Of a stretch of 16,700 bases of DNA, positions 6,428-12,931 are shown piece after piece. The stretch is from an uncultured Opitutia bacterium (GTDB taxonomy: Bacteria > Verrucomicrobiota > Verrucomicrobiia > Opitutales > UBA953): positions 1 through 16,700 of the forward strand of contig CAIXQT010000064.1 of the NCBI GenBank assembly GCA_903921665.1, given 5' to 3'. The notes under the pieces were generated by a model that was not told where the DNA came from, made no database searches, and saw only the letters and a program-made list of their open reading frames with translations. The position numbers and the translations under genes were made by a program. How positions within the stretch are numbered: position 1 is the stretch's first letter; each line of letters opens with the position of its first letter.

Positions 6428-6514
6428 GAGAGTCCGGAGTATCGAGTATAGAGTTTCGGGGTGAATTACCCCGCATTCTTTTCCTATACTCCATACTCGA
6501 TACTCCATACTCTC
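6428..6514. repeat. Hairpin element built of inverted 7-bp repeats, unit NGAGTAT
   Basis: Four units at 6429-6456 (agagtcc, ggagtat, cgagtat, agagttt) face four inverted units at 6486-6513 in the same order. With flanking bases, 25 of 29 positions pair. The centre is a second hairpin, CGGGGT-gaatt-ACCCCG (6457-6473). The element starts 10 bp after the hydrolase stop and ends 8 bp before the MFS ATG, so it nearly fills the gap and would fold next to the MFS start. Confidence 0.85.
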
Positions 6515-6522
6515 GGTCGCTG

Positions 6523-7782
6523 ATGTCCTTCCCCTCCGCCAGTCCTACCGCCGAACGTTTCCCCAACGGGCCGTTCACGCGCTACATGGTCGGCGAAGGG
6601 ATCTCCATGACGGGCACCTGGATGCAGGGCATGGCTCTGGGATGGGTGATGACCGAAGTCGTGGTCCGGGACGGCCTGCAACGCTACGAAGGCCTCCTGC
6701 AGGCGGCGCCGCATCTCGCCAGCGGGCTCGTCATGCTGCTGCTCTTCCGCCTCGGTGGCGCGTATGCCGACCGACATGACAAGCGCTTCATCCTGCAGGT
6801 CTGCCAGGTCGCGCAGATCGGCTTCGCCCTCGCGATCGGTCAGCTCATCGCGCACGGCTCCCTGCACACCTGGCACCTCATCGTCGCCGCCGCCTTGCTC
6901 GGCGTCTCCAGCTCGTTCGAGATGCCCGCCGCCGCCGCGATCGTCCCGGAGCTCGTCGCCAAGGAGAACGTCGCCAAGGCCATCTCCGTCGATCGCGCGG
7001 TCTTCCACGCCACCCGCCTCGTCGGCCCGGCCGCCGCCGGCTATCTGGTCGGACGTTACGGCGCCGAATGGGCCTTCTACCTCAACGCCGCCTCGTTCCT
7101 CGCGCTGATGGCCGCCTTGGCCACCTTGCCCCGCCGGCCGCAGGGTACCGTCGAAGAAGAACAGAAACGCCAGGGCGGTGCCGGCGAAGGCTTCCGCCAT
7201 GTCCGTCAGGATAAGCCGAGCCTCGCGATGGTCGCCTTGCTCGCCACCAACACGCTCTTCGTCTTCCCGGTCATCATCGTGCTGCTGCCGCTCTACGCCA
7301 AGAACGACCTTCACGCCACGCCGGAACAGATGGGCCTGCTGATGCTCTGCTCCGGACTCGGCTCGGTCTCCGGTTCGCTGCTGATCATGGCTCTCCGTCC
7401 GAGCCTCCGTCGCCTCGCCATCCTGACCGGCATGGTCCTCGCCTGCGGGGCGCTCGTGAGCCTCAGCCAGGCCACCGGACTCGTCTGGGCCGGCGTCTCG
7501 CTCGTCTGCCTCGCGGTCGGCGTCTCGACGCTGGTCGGCCTGGCCAATACCATCGTCCAGGAACGCTCGCCGGCCGAACTGCGCGGTCGCGTCTCAGCCG
7601 TCGCAGGCTTGAGTTTCTTCGGCTTCCTGCCTTTCGCGGCGATCATCATGGGCTGGATGACCGACGTGTTCAAATTGCGCAACGTGCTCCTCGGTTCGTC
7701 GATCTGCTACGCCGTCATCGGCTTCATCGTCATGCTCACCGTCGGAAGCAAGGTGACGGGAGAGCAGGAAGCGAAGGCCTGA
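6523..7782 (+). CDS. MFS transporter, EntS/DHA3-like exporter
   Basis: A 419-residue major facilitator superfamily protein with about 12 hydrophobic helices in two halves. The loop after helix 2 carries the MFS signature as GGAYADRHDKR (about residues 75-85), and the second half has a related GRVSAVAGLSFFGF region. It is closest in style to the DHA3/EntS group (Pfam MFS_3), which exports drugs, siderophores or small metabolites by proton antiport. A basic cytoplasmic loop of about 25 residues (RRPQGTVEEEQKRQ) joins the halves. The ATG follows the inverted 7-bp repeat hairpin with no Shine-Dalgarno. The GlpD-like gene starts 22 bp after its stop on the same strand, so it could export a product of that pair, but its codon use matches the host background and not the pair. 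The substrate is unknown. Confidence 0.88.
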   Translation: MSFPSASPTAERFPNGPFTRYMVGEGISMTGTWMQGMALGWVMTEVVVRDGLQRYEGLLQAAPHLASGLVMLLLFRLGGAYADRHDKRFILQVCQVAQIGFALAIGQLIAHGSLHTWHLIVAAALLGVSSSFEMPAAAAIVPELVAKENVAKAISVDRAVFHATRLVGPAAAGYLVGRYGAEWAFYLNAASFLALMAALATLPRRPQGTVEEEQKRQGGAGEGFRHVRQDKPSLAMVALLATNTLFVFPVIIVLLPLYAKNDLHATPEQMGLLMLCSGLGSVSGSLLIMALRPSLRRLAILTGMVLACGALVSLSQATGLVWAGVSLVCLAVGVSTLVGLANTIVQERSPAELRGRVSAVAGLSFFGFLPFAAIIMGWMTDVFKLRNVLLGSSICYAVIGFIVMLTVGSKVTGEQEAKA

Positions 7783-7804
7783 ACCCACTGCTCACGCCCG
7801 CACC

Positions 7805-9262
7805 ATGACGGCATCCCGTGACACCCGATATCGTCGTCTGCAAGAAGCGGGGGATCTCGACGTACTCGTGGTGGGAGGGGGCATTTCCGGCGCGCCGGTC
7901 TACCAGAAAATGCGGCTGGCCGGGTACCGGGTAGGATTGATCGATCAGGGAGATTTTTCGTCCGGCACGAGCCAGGCTTCAGGCATGCTGATCTGGGGTG
8001 GTCTGCTTTATCTCACGAAACTGGATTTCAAGACCGTCCTGAAACTGTGCAAAGGCCGCAGTGAATTGATGAGGGACTTTCCCGCCGATGTGACGTCGCT
8101 CGACCTTGATTACCTGGTAGGGGTAGGTGGAAATCACGGGGCCATCAAAGCGTGGCTGGCGTTACAACTGTACTGGCTGATGGGTGGGTGCAAACTGCGG
8201 AGACCGCGGATGGTGGAGAATCCGCCTGCGGTCCGCTACCAAGAGGCGATGCTCCGCGAGTCAGACAGCCGTTTCGTGATCGACCGCATCCGCGGATTGG
8301 ATTCTGAGCATGGCATCGCGCTGAATCACTGCAGGCTGGTGCATGCCGAGTATGATCCCGGACGTCGTGTCTGGCATGTCGGATTGCGCGATGAATTGGA
8401 TGGCCGCGAGCATGAGGTGCGTGCCCGGGCGGTCGTGAACGCGGCAGGAGTCTGGGCAGATTCCGTCAACCGCACGCTCGGCGTCGATTCGCCATATAAA
8501 CATGTGTTCAGCAAGGGCGTGTATCTGGCTTTCCCGAATGATGGCTCAGAGCGCGCAGCCGCCGTTTATCCGATGAGGCACGGCGCAGATGTGATCACCC
8601 ATGTGCCATGGGGACCGGTGATGATGTGGGGGCCGACTGAAACCGGGGTGGATGACCTGGCGCGCGGTCTGGCACCCGACCGACGGGATGTGGAATATCT
8701 TCTTGAGGAAGCGAAAGGCAATCTGCCCGGACGCAGGATGGGAGCCGGAGATGTCGTATCGATACGGTGTGGCGTCAGGCCGCTGGCCGTACCTGCTGGT
8801 TTCCGGAAGGATGTCTATCCGCTCACCTTATCCAGACGCCACCGCCTGGTCGCTGATGAAGCCAAACGCGCGCTGGCGATCTACGGAGGGAAGCTCACCG
8901 GCAGCCTGCAAATGGCGGATGTCGTGGAGGCCCGGATCCGAGGCTGGTTGAAACCGCGATTTCCTTGCGAACCGCCGGTCCTGCCAGCTCCCGAGAGGGC
9001 GGGCGTCCACGGTTTCGTCACTCCCGAATGGGCGCGCGATCATGAGTTCTGCGTGACGCTTGATGATTACGTACGACGCAGGACCTCGATCGCACAGTGG
9101 ACGCCGCGCATGGGACTGGGCCCCGACGGGGGCGGGCGGGCGGCGCTCCTAGCCGTGGCGCAGAAAATCACGACCAGCGGTGATGCCGGCGCCGCGGAGA
9201 CCATGGTGCGCGAATACGAGGAACGCGTACGCTCGACCTATGATCCGCTGCTTGATTTCTAA
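7805..9262 (+). CDS. GlpD-like FAD-dependent dehydrogenase with altered substrate motif
   Basis: A 485-residue flavoprotein of the DAO/glycerol-3-phosphate dehydrogenase superfamily. VVGGGISG (residues 22-29) is the FAD dinucleotide-binding turn, VVNAAGVWAD is the second FAD contact, and CGVRPL (Arg325) and YGGKLT (Lys363) match catalytic-site motifs of GlpD. The C-terminal LDDYVRRRTSIA segment is the GlpD cap domain. The usual SSKLIHGGLRYLE motif reads SGMLIWGGLLYL (59-70): Lys, His and the phosphate-contacting Arg are replaced by Met, Trp and Leu. True glycerol-3-phosphate activity is therefore doubtful, and another alcohol may be oxidised to a ketone. A DegT aminotransferase starts 18 bp downstream. 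Codon use is more AT-tolerant than in neighbours (many GAT, CAT and AAA codons), hinting at separate origin. The flavoprotein call is firm; the substrate is unknown. Confidence 0.85.
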   Translation: MTASRDTRYRRLQEAGDLDVLVVGGGISGAPVYQKMRLAGYRVGLIDQGDFSSGTSQASGMLIWGGLLYLTKLDFKTVLKLCKGRSELMRDFPADVTSLDLDYLVGVGGNHGAIKAWLALQLYWLMGGCKLRRPRMVENPPAVRYQEAMLRESDSRFVIDRIRGLDSEHGIALNHCRLVHAEYDPGRRVWHVGLRDELDGREHEVRARAVVNAAGVWADSVNRTLGVDSPYKHVFSKGVYLAFPNDGSERAAAVYPMRHGADVITHVPWGPVMMWGPTETGVDDLARGLAPDRRDVEYLLEEAKGNLPGRRMGAGDVVSIRCGVRPLAVPAGFRKDVYPLTLSRRHRLVADEAKRALAIYGGKLTGSLQMADVVEARIRGWLKPRFPCEPPVLPAPERAGVHGFVTPEWARDHEFCVTLDDYVRRRTSIAQWTPRMGLGPDGGGRAALLAVAQKITTSGDAGAAETMVREYEERVRSTYDPLLDF

Positions 9263-9280
9263 AGAACCTATACGCGACCC

Positions 9281-10492
9281 ATGACCACAAAGCCGCCGAT
9301 GATAGTCACGCTTCCCCAGGATGAACATCTGCGATGGCCGGTGTTCCGTGCTGAAGACGAACAAGCCGTCCTGCGGGTGATGCGTGACGGCAACGTGAGC
9401 ACGCACACGGTGATCCAGGAACTGGAAAACGACTTTCGCGCACTCACCGGGCGCCGGCATGCGTTGGCGCATTGCAACGGAACAAGCGCGTTGATGGCGG
9501 CGTTTCATTCGCTCGACCTGCGACCGGGCGATGAGGTGCTGGTGCCTAGCGCGACGTTCTGGGCTTCCGTACTGCCCATGATCTGGTGTGGCCTGGTGCC
9601 CGTGTTCTGCGAAAGCGAACCGGAGACACTGAGTCTCGACCCCGTGGATGCCGCACGGAGGATCACCCCGCGCACCAAGGCGATCGTGATCGTCCATCTG
9701 TGGGGTCTGCCTTGCAAAGTGGCGGAACTGACGGCTCTCGCGAAGGCTCATGACCTACGCATCATCGAAGACGCCTCGCACGCGCATGGCGCATCCCAAG
9801 ATGGCGTGCCCTGCGGTCGCATGGGCGATGTCTCGGTCTTCAGCCTGCAAGGGGACAAACTCGTGCCAGCGGGCGAGGGCGGCGTGTTGATGACGGATGA
9901 TGACGCGATCTACGACCGCGCTCTCCGCATGGGTGACATCACGCGCATCATACGCATGCCCACGGCGGACCGACGATTCGCCGCGACGAGTTTCGGGATC
10001 AAGACGCGGATCGCGCCGATGTCCGCCGCATTAGGCAAATCCATGCTGGCGAGGCTCCCTGAGACGAATTCCGTCAGGTATCACCATCATGCGCGGCTGG
10101 CCGCGACCTTGGAAGAGCTGGGGTTCGAATGTTTTCTTCCCCGGAAGGGGGTGGAGCGAGTCTGGTTTGAGTTCATCATCCGTCATCGGACGGAGAACAT
10201 AGACACAGGCGCTTTGGTCGAATGGCTGAAACAGGCCGGTTGCCGCGTGGGCGTCCCGCGCTACCCGTTGCTCCATCAGCAGCCTTATTTCACCGAAGGA
10301 CATTGGCGTGCCGCCGGTCGTTATCCCGAGACAGTCAAGCTACCCGTATCCGATGAGATTTCACTGCCCTTCACGGAAAGCATGAACCGCACCCTGCTTC
10401 GATTGCCGAATTTCAATCATCCGGATGCGGGCGCGCTGGTGGATCAGTATGCCGAGGCATTCCGACAAGCGGTGCGTGCCCTGGATAGCTGA
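9281..10492 (+). CDS. DegT/DnrJ/EryC1/StrS family PLP aminotransferase
   Basis: A 403-residue fold-type I PLP enzyme of the sugar/cyclitol aminotransferase family. NGTSAL near residues 67-72 binds the cofactor phosphate, PSATFWASVLP matches the following strand, EDASHAHGA (Asp164) is the PLP-ring acid segment, and FSLQGDKLVPAGEGG holds the Schiff-base Lys193. The length is normal. Such enzymes move an amino group, usually from Glu or Gln, to a keto-sugar or keto-cyclitol. Placed 18 bp after a GlpD-like dehydrogenase, it probably aminates that enzyme's keto product. No glycosyltransferase or nucleotide-sugar enzyme is nearby, so the product may be a small aminated polyol and not a surface sugar. 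Codon use matches the dehydrogenase and differs from flanking genes. A 7-bp-type inverted repeat begins one base after the stop. Confidence 0.9.
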   Translation: MTTKPPMIVTLPQDEHLRWPVFRAEDEQAVLRVMRDGNVSTHTVIQELENDFRALTGRRHALAHCNGTSALMAAFHSLDLRPGDEVLVPSATFWASVLPMIWCGLVPVFCESEPETLSLDPVDAARRITPRTKAIVIVHLWGLPCKVAELTALAKAHDLRIIEDASHAHGASQDGVPCGRMGDVSVFSLQGDKLVPAGEGGVLMTDDDAIYDRALRMGDITRIIRMPTADRRFAATSFGIKTRIAPMSAALGKSMLARLPETNSVRYHHHARLAATLEELGFECFLPRKGVERVWFEFIIRHRTENIDTGALVEWLKQAGCRVGVPRYPLLHQQPYFTEGHWRAAGRYPETVKLPVSDEISLPFTESMNRTLLRLPNFNHPDAGALVDQYAEAFRQAVRALDS

Positions 10493-10493
10493 T

Positions 10494-10561
10494 GGGAGAC
10501 CGGAAACCGGAAAGAAAGCTGTGGTCCTGCACCCCAGCCAATCATCCGGTCTCCGGCTCCC
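10494..10561. repeat. Short inverted 7-bp-type repeats after the aminotransferase gene
   Basis: Units gggagac, cggaaac and cggaaag (10494-10514) face a partly matching inverted copy at 10544-10561; the arms agree apart from one gap and two mismatches over about 18 bases. It starts one base after the stop codon and may end the transcript of the dehydrogenase-aminotransferase pair, but there is no T-run. Confidence 0.6.
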
Positions 10562-10579
10562 CCTGGAGTTCTGCCACGA

Positions 10580-10635
10580 GGTAGGGCTGACCACCCTTGG
10601 TCAGCCGCGGTTGAGCGAGGGCGCTCAACCCTACC
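10580..10635. repeat. GGTAGGG...CCCTACC element with two inner hairpins
   Basis: Outer arms GGTAGGG (10580-10586) and CCCTACC (10629-10635) enclose two perfect 8-bp hairpins: GGCTGACC/GGTCAGCC (10585-10592, 10599-10606) and GGTTGAGC/GCTCAACC (10609-10616, 10623-10630). Each loop is 6 bases. Together they could form a three-way junction. Confidence 0.8.
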
Positions 10636-10642
10636 GAACAAA

Positions 10643-10677
10643 CTAGGGTAGCACGCGGTGCTGCCCCTGCCCCTACC
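10643..10677 (-). repeat. AGCACCGCGTGCT hairpin repeat, copy 1
   Basis: The plus strand has TAGGG, then AGCACGCGGTGCT, then CCCTACC. On the minus strand it reads GGTAGGGGC...AGCACCGCGTGCT...CCCTAG, nearly the same as the plus-strand copy at 12160-12188 apart from a short insertion. Two copies in opposite orientation 1.5 kb apart define a dispersed repeat. Confidence 0.75.
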
Positions 10678-10680
10678 CCT

Positions 10681-10697
10681 GGCGAGCTAAGCTCGCC
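10681..10697. repeat. 7-bp-stem hairpin GGCGAGC/GCTCGCC
   Basis: GGCGAGC, loop TAA, GCTCGCC is perfectly paired. On the minus strand it follows the 3' end of the tRNA after CTTTTTGG, so it may help process or stop the tRNA transcript. Confidence 0.7.
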
Positions 10698-10704
10698 CAA
10701 AAAG

Positions 10705-10779
10705 TGGTGCTCCCGTTGGGAGTCGAACCCAAATCGCCGGCTTCGGAGGCTAGCATTCTATCCATTGAAATACAGGAGC
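10705..10779 (-). tRNA. tRNA-Arg (anticodon CCG), 3' CCA encoded
   Basis: The 75-base minus-strand gene folds as a cloverleaf. The acceptor GCTCCTG pairs with CGGGAGC, followed by A73 and CCA. The D-loop has GG, the anticodon loop is CTCCGAA (anticodon CCG, reading CGG), and the T-arm is TTGGG-TTCGACT-CCCAA. The anticodon stem CTAGC/GCCGG has one A-C mismatch and one T-G pair, and the D stem has a T-T pair at its base; these are weaker than usual but compatible with function. Five T residues start two bases after the CCA. Confidence 0.9.
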
Positions 10780-10805
10780 GTGAGGAGTTAAAATCCCCCG
10801 AAACG

Positions 10806-10821
10806 AGGGTTAGTCAACCCT
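10806..10821 (-). terminator. Weak hairpin after the CE15 esterase gene
   Basis: AGGGTT-GACT-AACCCT on the minus strand, between the esterase stop and the tRNA, forms a 6-bp stem. The downstream CGTTTCGGGG is a poor U-tract, so it may not stop transcription and the tRNA could be read through. Confidence 0.3.
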
Positions 10822-10847
10822 TCCCGAACCGGGCTACGGGCTCGGGC

Positions 10848-12119
10848 TTATTTGGCGGGCATCACGCGGTCGGCGAAATCAGCGTAGTTCTTCCAGTCCT
10901 CGAGGAGGATGTCGTGCTGGCCGGGGCGGATATGGTAACCGATGGTCTTGCCGACGGACTTGCTGACGGCCGGCGACTCCTTGGTACCGAGACCGGGCAG
11001 GCCAAGGACATGATAGACGGGATCGGCGTGCACGGCGCCGAGGAATTCGCCGAGCGGATCGGCCCAGCTGTCCAGCGAAGCGCTGGCGACGTAGAGCGGA
11101 CGCGGCGCCGCGAGCGCGAGCAGGTAGTGCGCGTCGAGCGGCAGCTTGTCCTCGTTCTCGGAGAAAGTCTCGAAGCGCGCGGTGAACCAATGCGGGAAAC
11201 CGCGGCCTTTGTAATGGCCGGAGATGACGCCGACGGTCTCGCCGAAGATGCGCTTGTTGAGCGCGGCGCCGCCGCAACCGGAGTTGTTGGAGATGACGAA
11301 AGCGAAGCGCTGGTCCTGCGCGCCGGCCCAGAGCGCGGCCTTGCCGAGGCGGGAATGGCCATGCACCGCGGCCCGCTTGGCGTCGACGGAGGGCACCCGC
11401 TCAAGGACATCGAGCATGCGTGACAGGCCCCAGGCCCAGCAACCGATGGCGGCCCACTCGCCGTCCTTCCACCGGGTGTTCACACCGTCAGGCGAAATCG
11501 CCGAGCGGAAACCGGCCTTCCATCCTTCGGGATGATCAGGCTCGAAATCACCGTAGTAGGCCGTAGCCGAAGCATAACCACGATCGATGAGAGCTTCGAA
11601 CTCCCACCGTGCGGTCTGTCCGCCGCGCAAAGCCGGATCGGCCTGAGTAGTACCCTTCAAGGCCCACTGCTTCGAAACCCAGCTTGCGGTCGGGAAGACC
11701 GCGGTGTCCGCGGTCGTGGTATGGTTGCTGCCGAAGTTGAGCCCGACGAAGACCGGCGCCGGGCGCTTGGCGGCGTTCGGCACGTAGAGCAGCATGTCGA
11801 ATGAAGGCCCTTTCTTGCCGATGGGCCAGACCTTGAACTGCGTGCGCGTGGCCTTGCCGCCGAAAGCTCCCTTGGACTGCTCCCGGACCTCGACCACGGC
11901 ACCGGCCTGCAGCTTCGACGTATCGGGCGTGCGGCCGAACATGTTCTCTTCGACCAGACGGAAGACCTCAGGGCGGCGGACCTCGTTCCACATCTTGGCG
12001 TCGGTCACCTTGCGACCGTCGGCGCAGACAAGCGGATCCGGCAACGTATACGGAGGTACTTTCGATTCGTCGGAAATGGTCGGCGGAATCGCAGCCAGCA
12101 GAAGCAGGGGGAGCAGCAT
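10848..12119 (-). CDS. Secreted CE15-type glucuronoyl esterase
   Basis: The protein has 423 residues from the ATG at 12119. A longer frame to 12194 runs through a hairpin repeat and puts a second leader before an obvious signal peptide (MLLPLLLLAAIPPTIS), so I reject it. The mature protein is an alpha/beta hydrolase of the CE15 type: GHSRLGKAALWAGAQD with candidate nucleophile Ser256 (GxSRxGK), NSGCGGAAL then GE294, SLDSWADPLGEF near 348-359, and GQHDILLEDW with His402. CE15 enzymes cut the ester between lignin and glucuronoxylan outside the cell. Asn279 stands 23 residues after the nucleophile, where characterised bacterial enzymes often have the catalytic Glu, so another acid may serve. The gene stands alone, with no xylanase or TonB transporter nearby. 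Confidence 0.85.
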   Translation of the reverse strand: MLLPLLLLAAIPPTISDESKVPPYTLPDPLVCADGRKVTDAKMWNEVRRPEVFRLVEENMFGRTPDTSKLQAGAVVEVREQSKGAFGGKATRTQFKVWPIGKKGPSFDMLLYVPNAAKRPAPVFVGLNFGSNHTTTADTAVFPTASWVSKQWALKGTTQADPALRGGQTARWEFEALIDRGYASATAYYGDFEPDHPEGWKAGFRSAISPDGVNTRWKDGEWAAIGCWAWGLSRMLDVLERVPSVDAKRAAVHGHSRLGKAALWAGAQDQRFAFVISNNSGCGGAALNKRIFGETVGVISGHYKGRGFPHWFTARFETFSENEDKLPLDAHYLLALAAPRPLYVASASLDSWADPLGEFLGAVHADPVYHVLGLPGLGTKESPAVSKSVGKTIGYHIRPGQHDILLEDWKNYADFADRVMPAK

Positions 12120-12159
12120 GCCGCGACTATGGATCAAAGTCGCGAGGGGGCAAGGCAGA

Positions 12160-12342
12160 GGTAGGGCCAGCACCGCGTGCTGCCCTAGCTGCATCGGGCA
12201 GGGACGTGATTGCCATCACGTCCGTGGGCGGACGGACGCCGTATGTTCAAATCACCCTGCCCGGCTCATCGAACCCAACGTGGCGAACGGCGGCCATGGC
12301 AATGGCCGCCCTACCCCGTACCCGTCGCGGCGTCAGCCGCGC
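12160..12342. repeat. Hairpin cluster between folA and the esterase gene, including AGCACCGCGTGCT copy 2
   Basis: Four perfect or near-perfect hairpins lie in a row: TAGGG-C-CAGCAC/GTGCTG-CCCTA (12162-12187), GGACGTGAT/ATCACGTCC (12202-12210, 12215-12223), GGCGGCCAT/ATGGCCGCC (12289-12297, 12302-12310), and CGCGGC/GCCGCG (12326-12331, 12336-12341). The last three have 4-base loops. GGTAGGG at 12160 and CCCTACC at 12309-12315 form outer arms. The last hairpin ends one base before the folA stop codon. Confidence 0.8.
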
Positions 12343-12837
12343 TTACCTTTCCCAAACTTCAAACCGATACCCAAGGTCTCCCTCGCGTCCTGCCTTCGAC
12401 GAAACGAGCTTGGTGAAGTACTGCTGCCAATCGGAGGGGAAGAAACGGTCGCCGTCGAAGTCGCGATCGATACGCGTGATGAGCAGTCGTTCGCAGAGCG
12501 GCAGGCCTTCGGCGTAGATACGCTGGCCTCCGGTGACCCAAGTCGGTCCCGGCCACTGATCCATGCGCTCAGCGATGACGATGGCCTCGGCCAAGGAGGT
12601 CGCCTGCTCAGCCCCCGGGAATTGCTTGGCCGGGTCCCGCGAGACGACGACTGTCCCGCGACCTGGCAAAGCCTTCCCTAATTCGGCATAACAGGCCGGC
12701 CCCTCGATCATCACCCCGCCCTCGGTCTGGGCCATGAACCAAGCCAGGTCCTCGGGGATATGCCAAGGAAGCTTCCCACCGGCGCCGATGACCCCGTTAC
12801 GGGCCACGGCGACGATGCATTGGAGGGGCTTGGCCAC
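12343..12837 (-). CDS. folA: Dihydrofolate reductase, cofactor motif divergent
   Basis: A 164-residue cytosolic enzyme reducing dihydrofolate to tetrahydrofolate. It has the DHFR framework: ARNGVIGAGGKLPWHIPEDLAWF with catalytic Asp30, LPGRGTVVVSRD (57-68), VTGGQRIYAEGLP, and LITRIDRDFDGDRFFP. The strand that is usually MGRxTWES, which binds the NADPH 2'-phosphate, reads IEGPACYAE (44-52): the Gly stays but the Arg and Thr are Pro47 and Cys49. This may change cofactor preference or reflect relaxed function. The ATG at 12837 is the first in frame and gives the normal N-terminus. It is divergent from the chaperone gene, with 94 bp between. Its stop abuts a hairpin cluster that may end its transcript. 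Confidence 0.92.
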   Translation of the reverse strand: MAKPLQCIVAVARNGVIGAGGKLPWHIPEDLAWFMAQTEGGVMIEGPACYAELGKALPGRGTVVVSRDPAKQFPGAEQATSLAEAIVIAERMDQWPGPTWVTGGQRIYAEGLPLCERLLITRIDRDFDGDRFFPSDWQQYFTKLVSSKAGREGDLGYRFEVWER

Positions 12838-12844
12838 GGTCTAA

Positions 12845-12860
12845 GGGATGTTAATAACCC
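12845..12860. promoter_or_regulatory. Imperfect 16-bp palindrome upstream of folA
   Basis: GGGATGTTAATAACCC matches its reverse complement at 12 of 16 positions around TTAA. It lies 8-23 bp before the folA start in the divergent gap and is one of its few AT-rich sites. It could be an operator or part of a -10 region; the evidence is weak. Confidence 0.25.
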
Positions 12861-12895
12861 TGTCCGAAGCAAGCACCGGCCGAGGCTTGGACTGA

Positions 12896-12925
12896 TTGAC
12901 ACCCGCCGAAAGACTGGGGTAAGTT
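12896..12925 (+). promoter_or_regulatory. Candidate promoter placing transcription start at the chaperone ATG
   Basis: A perfect TTGACA (12896-12901) is followed after 18 bp by TAAGTT (12920-12925), a weak -10. The expected start, about 7 nt further, is the A of the ATG at 12932, so the mRNA would be leaderless. No Shine-Dalgarno is present, which agrees with this. Confidence 0.5.
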
Positions 12926-12931
12926 GCCCGA

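Noticed and set aside
10704..11423. Plus-strand frame over the tRNA and esterase gene
   Set aside because: It runs through the tRNA and opposite a well-supported CE15 gene, and shows no domain.
12120..12194. Longer start for the CE15 esterase
   Set aside because: It would pass through a hairpin repeat and precede a complete signal peptide.
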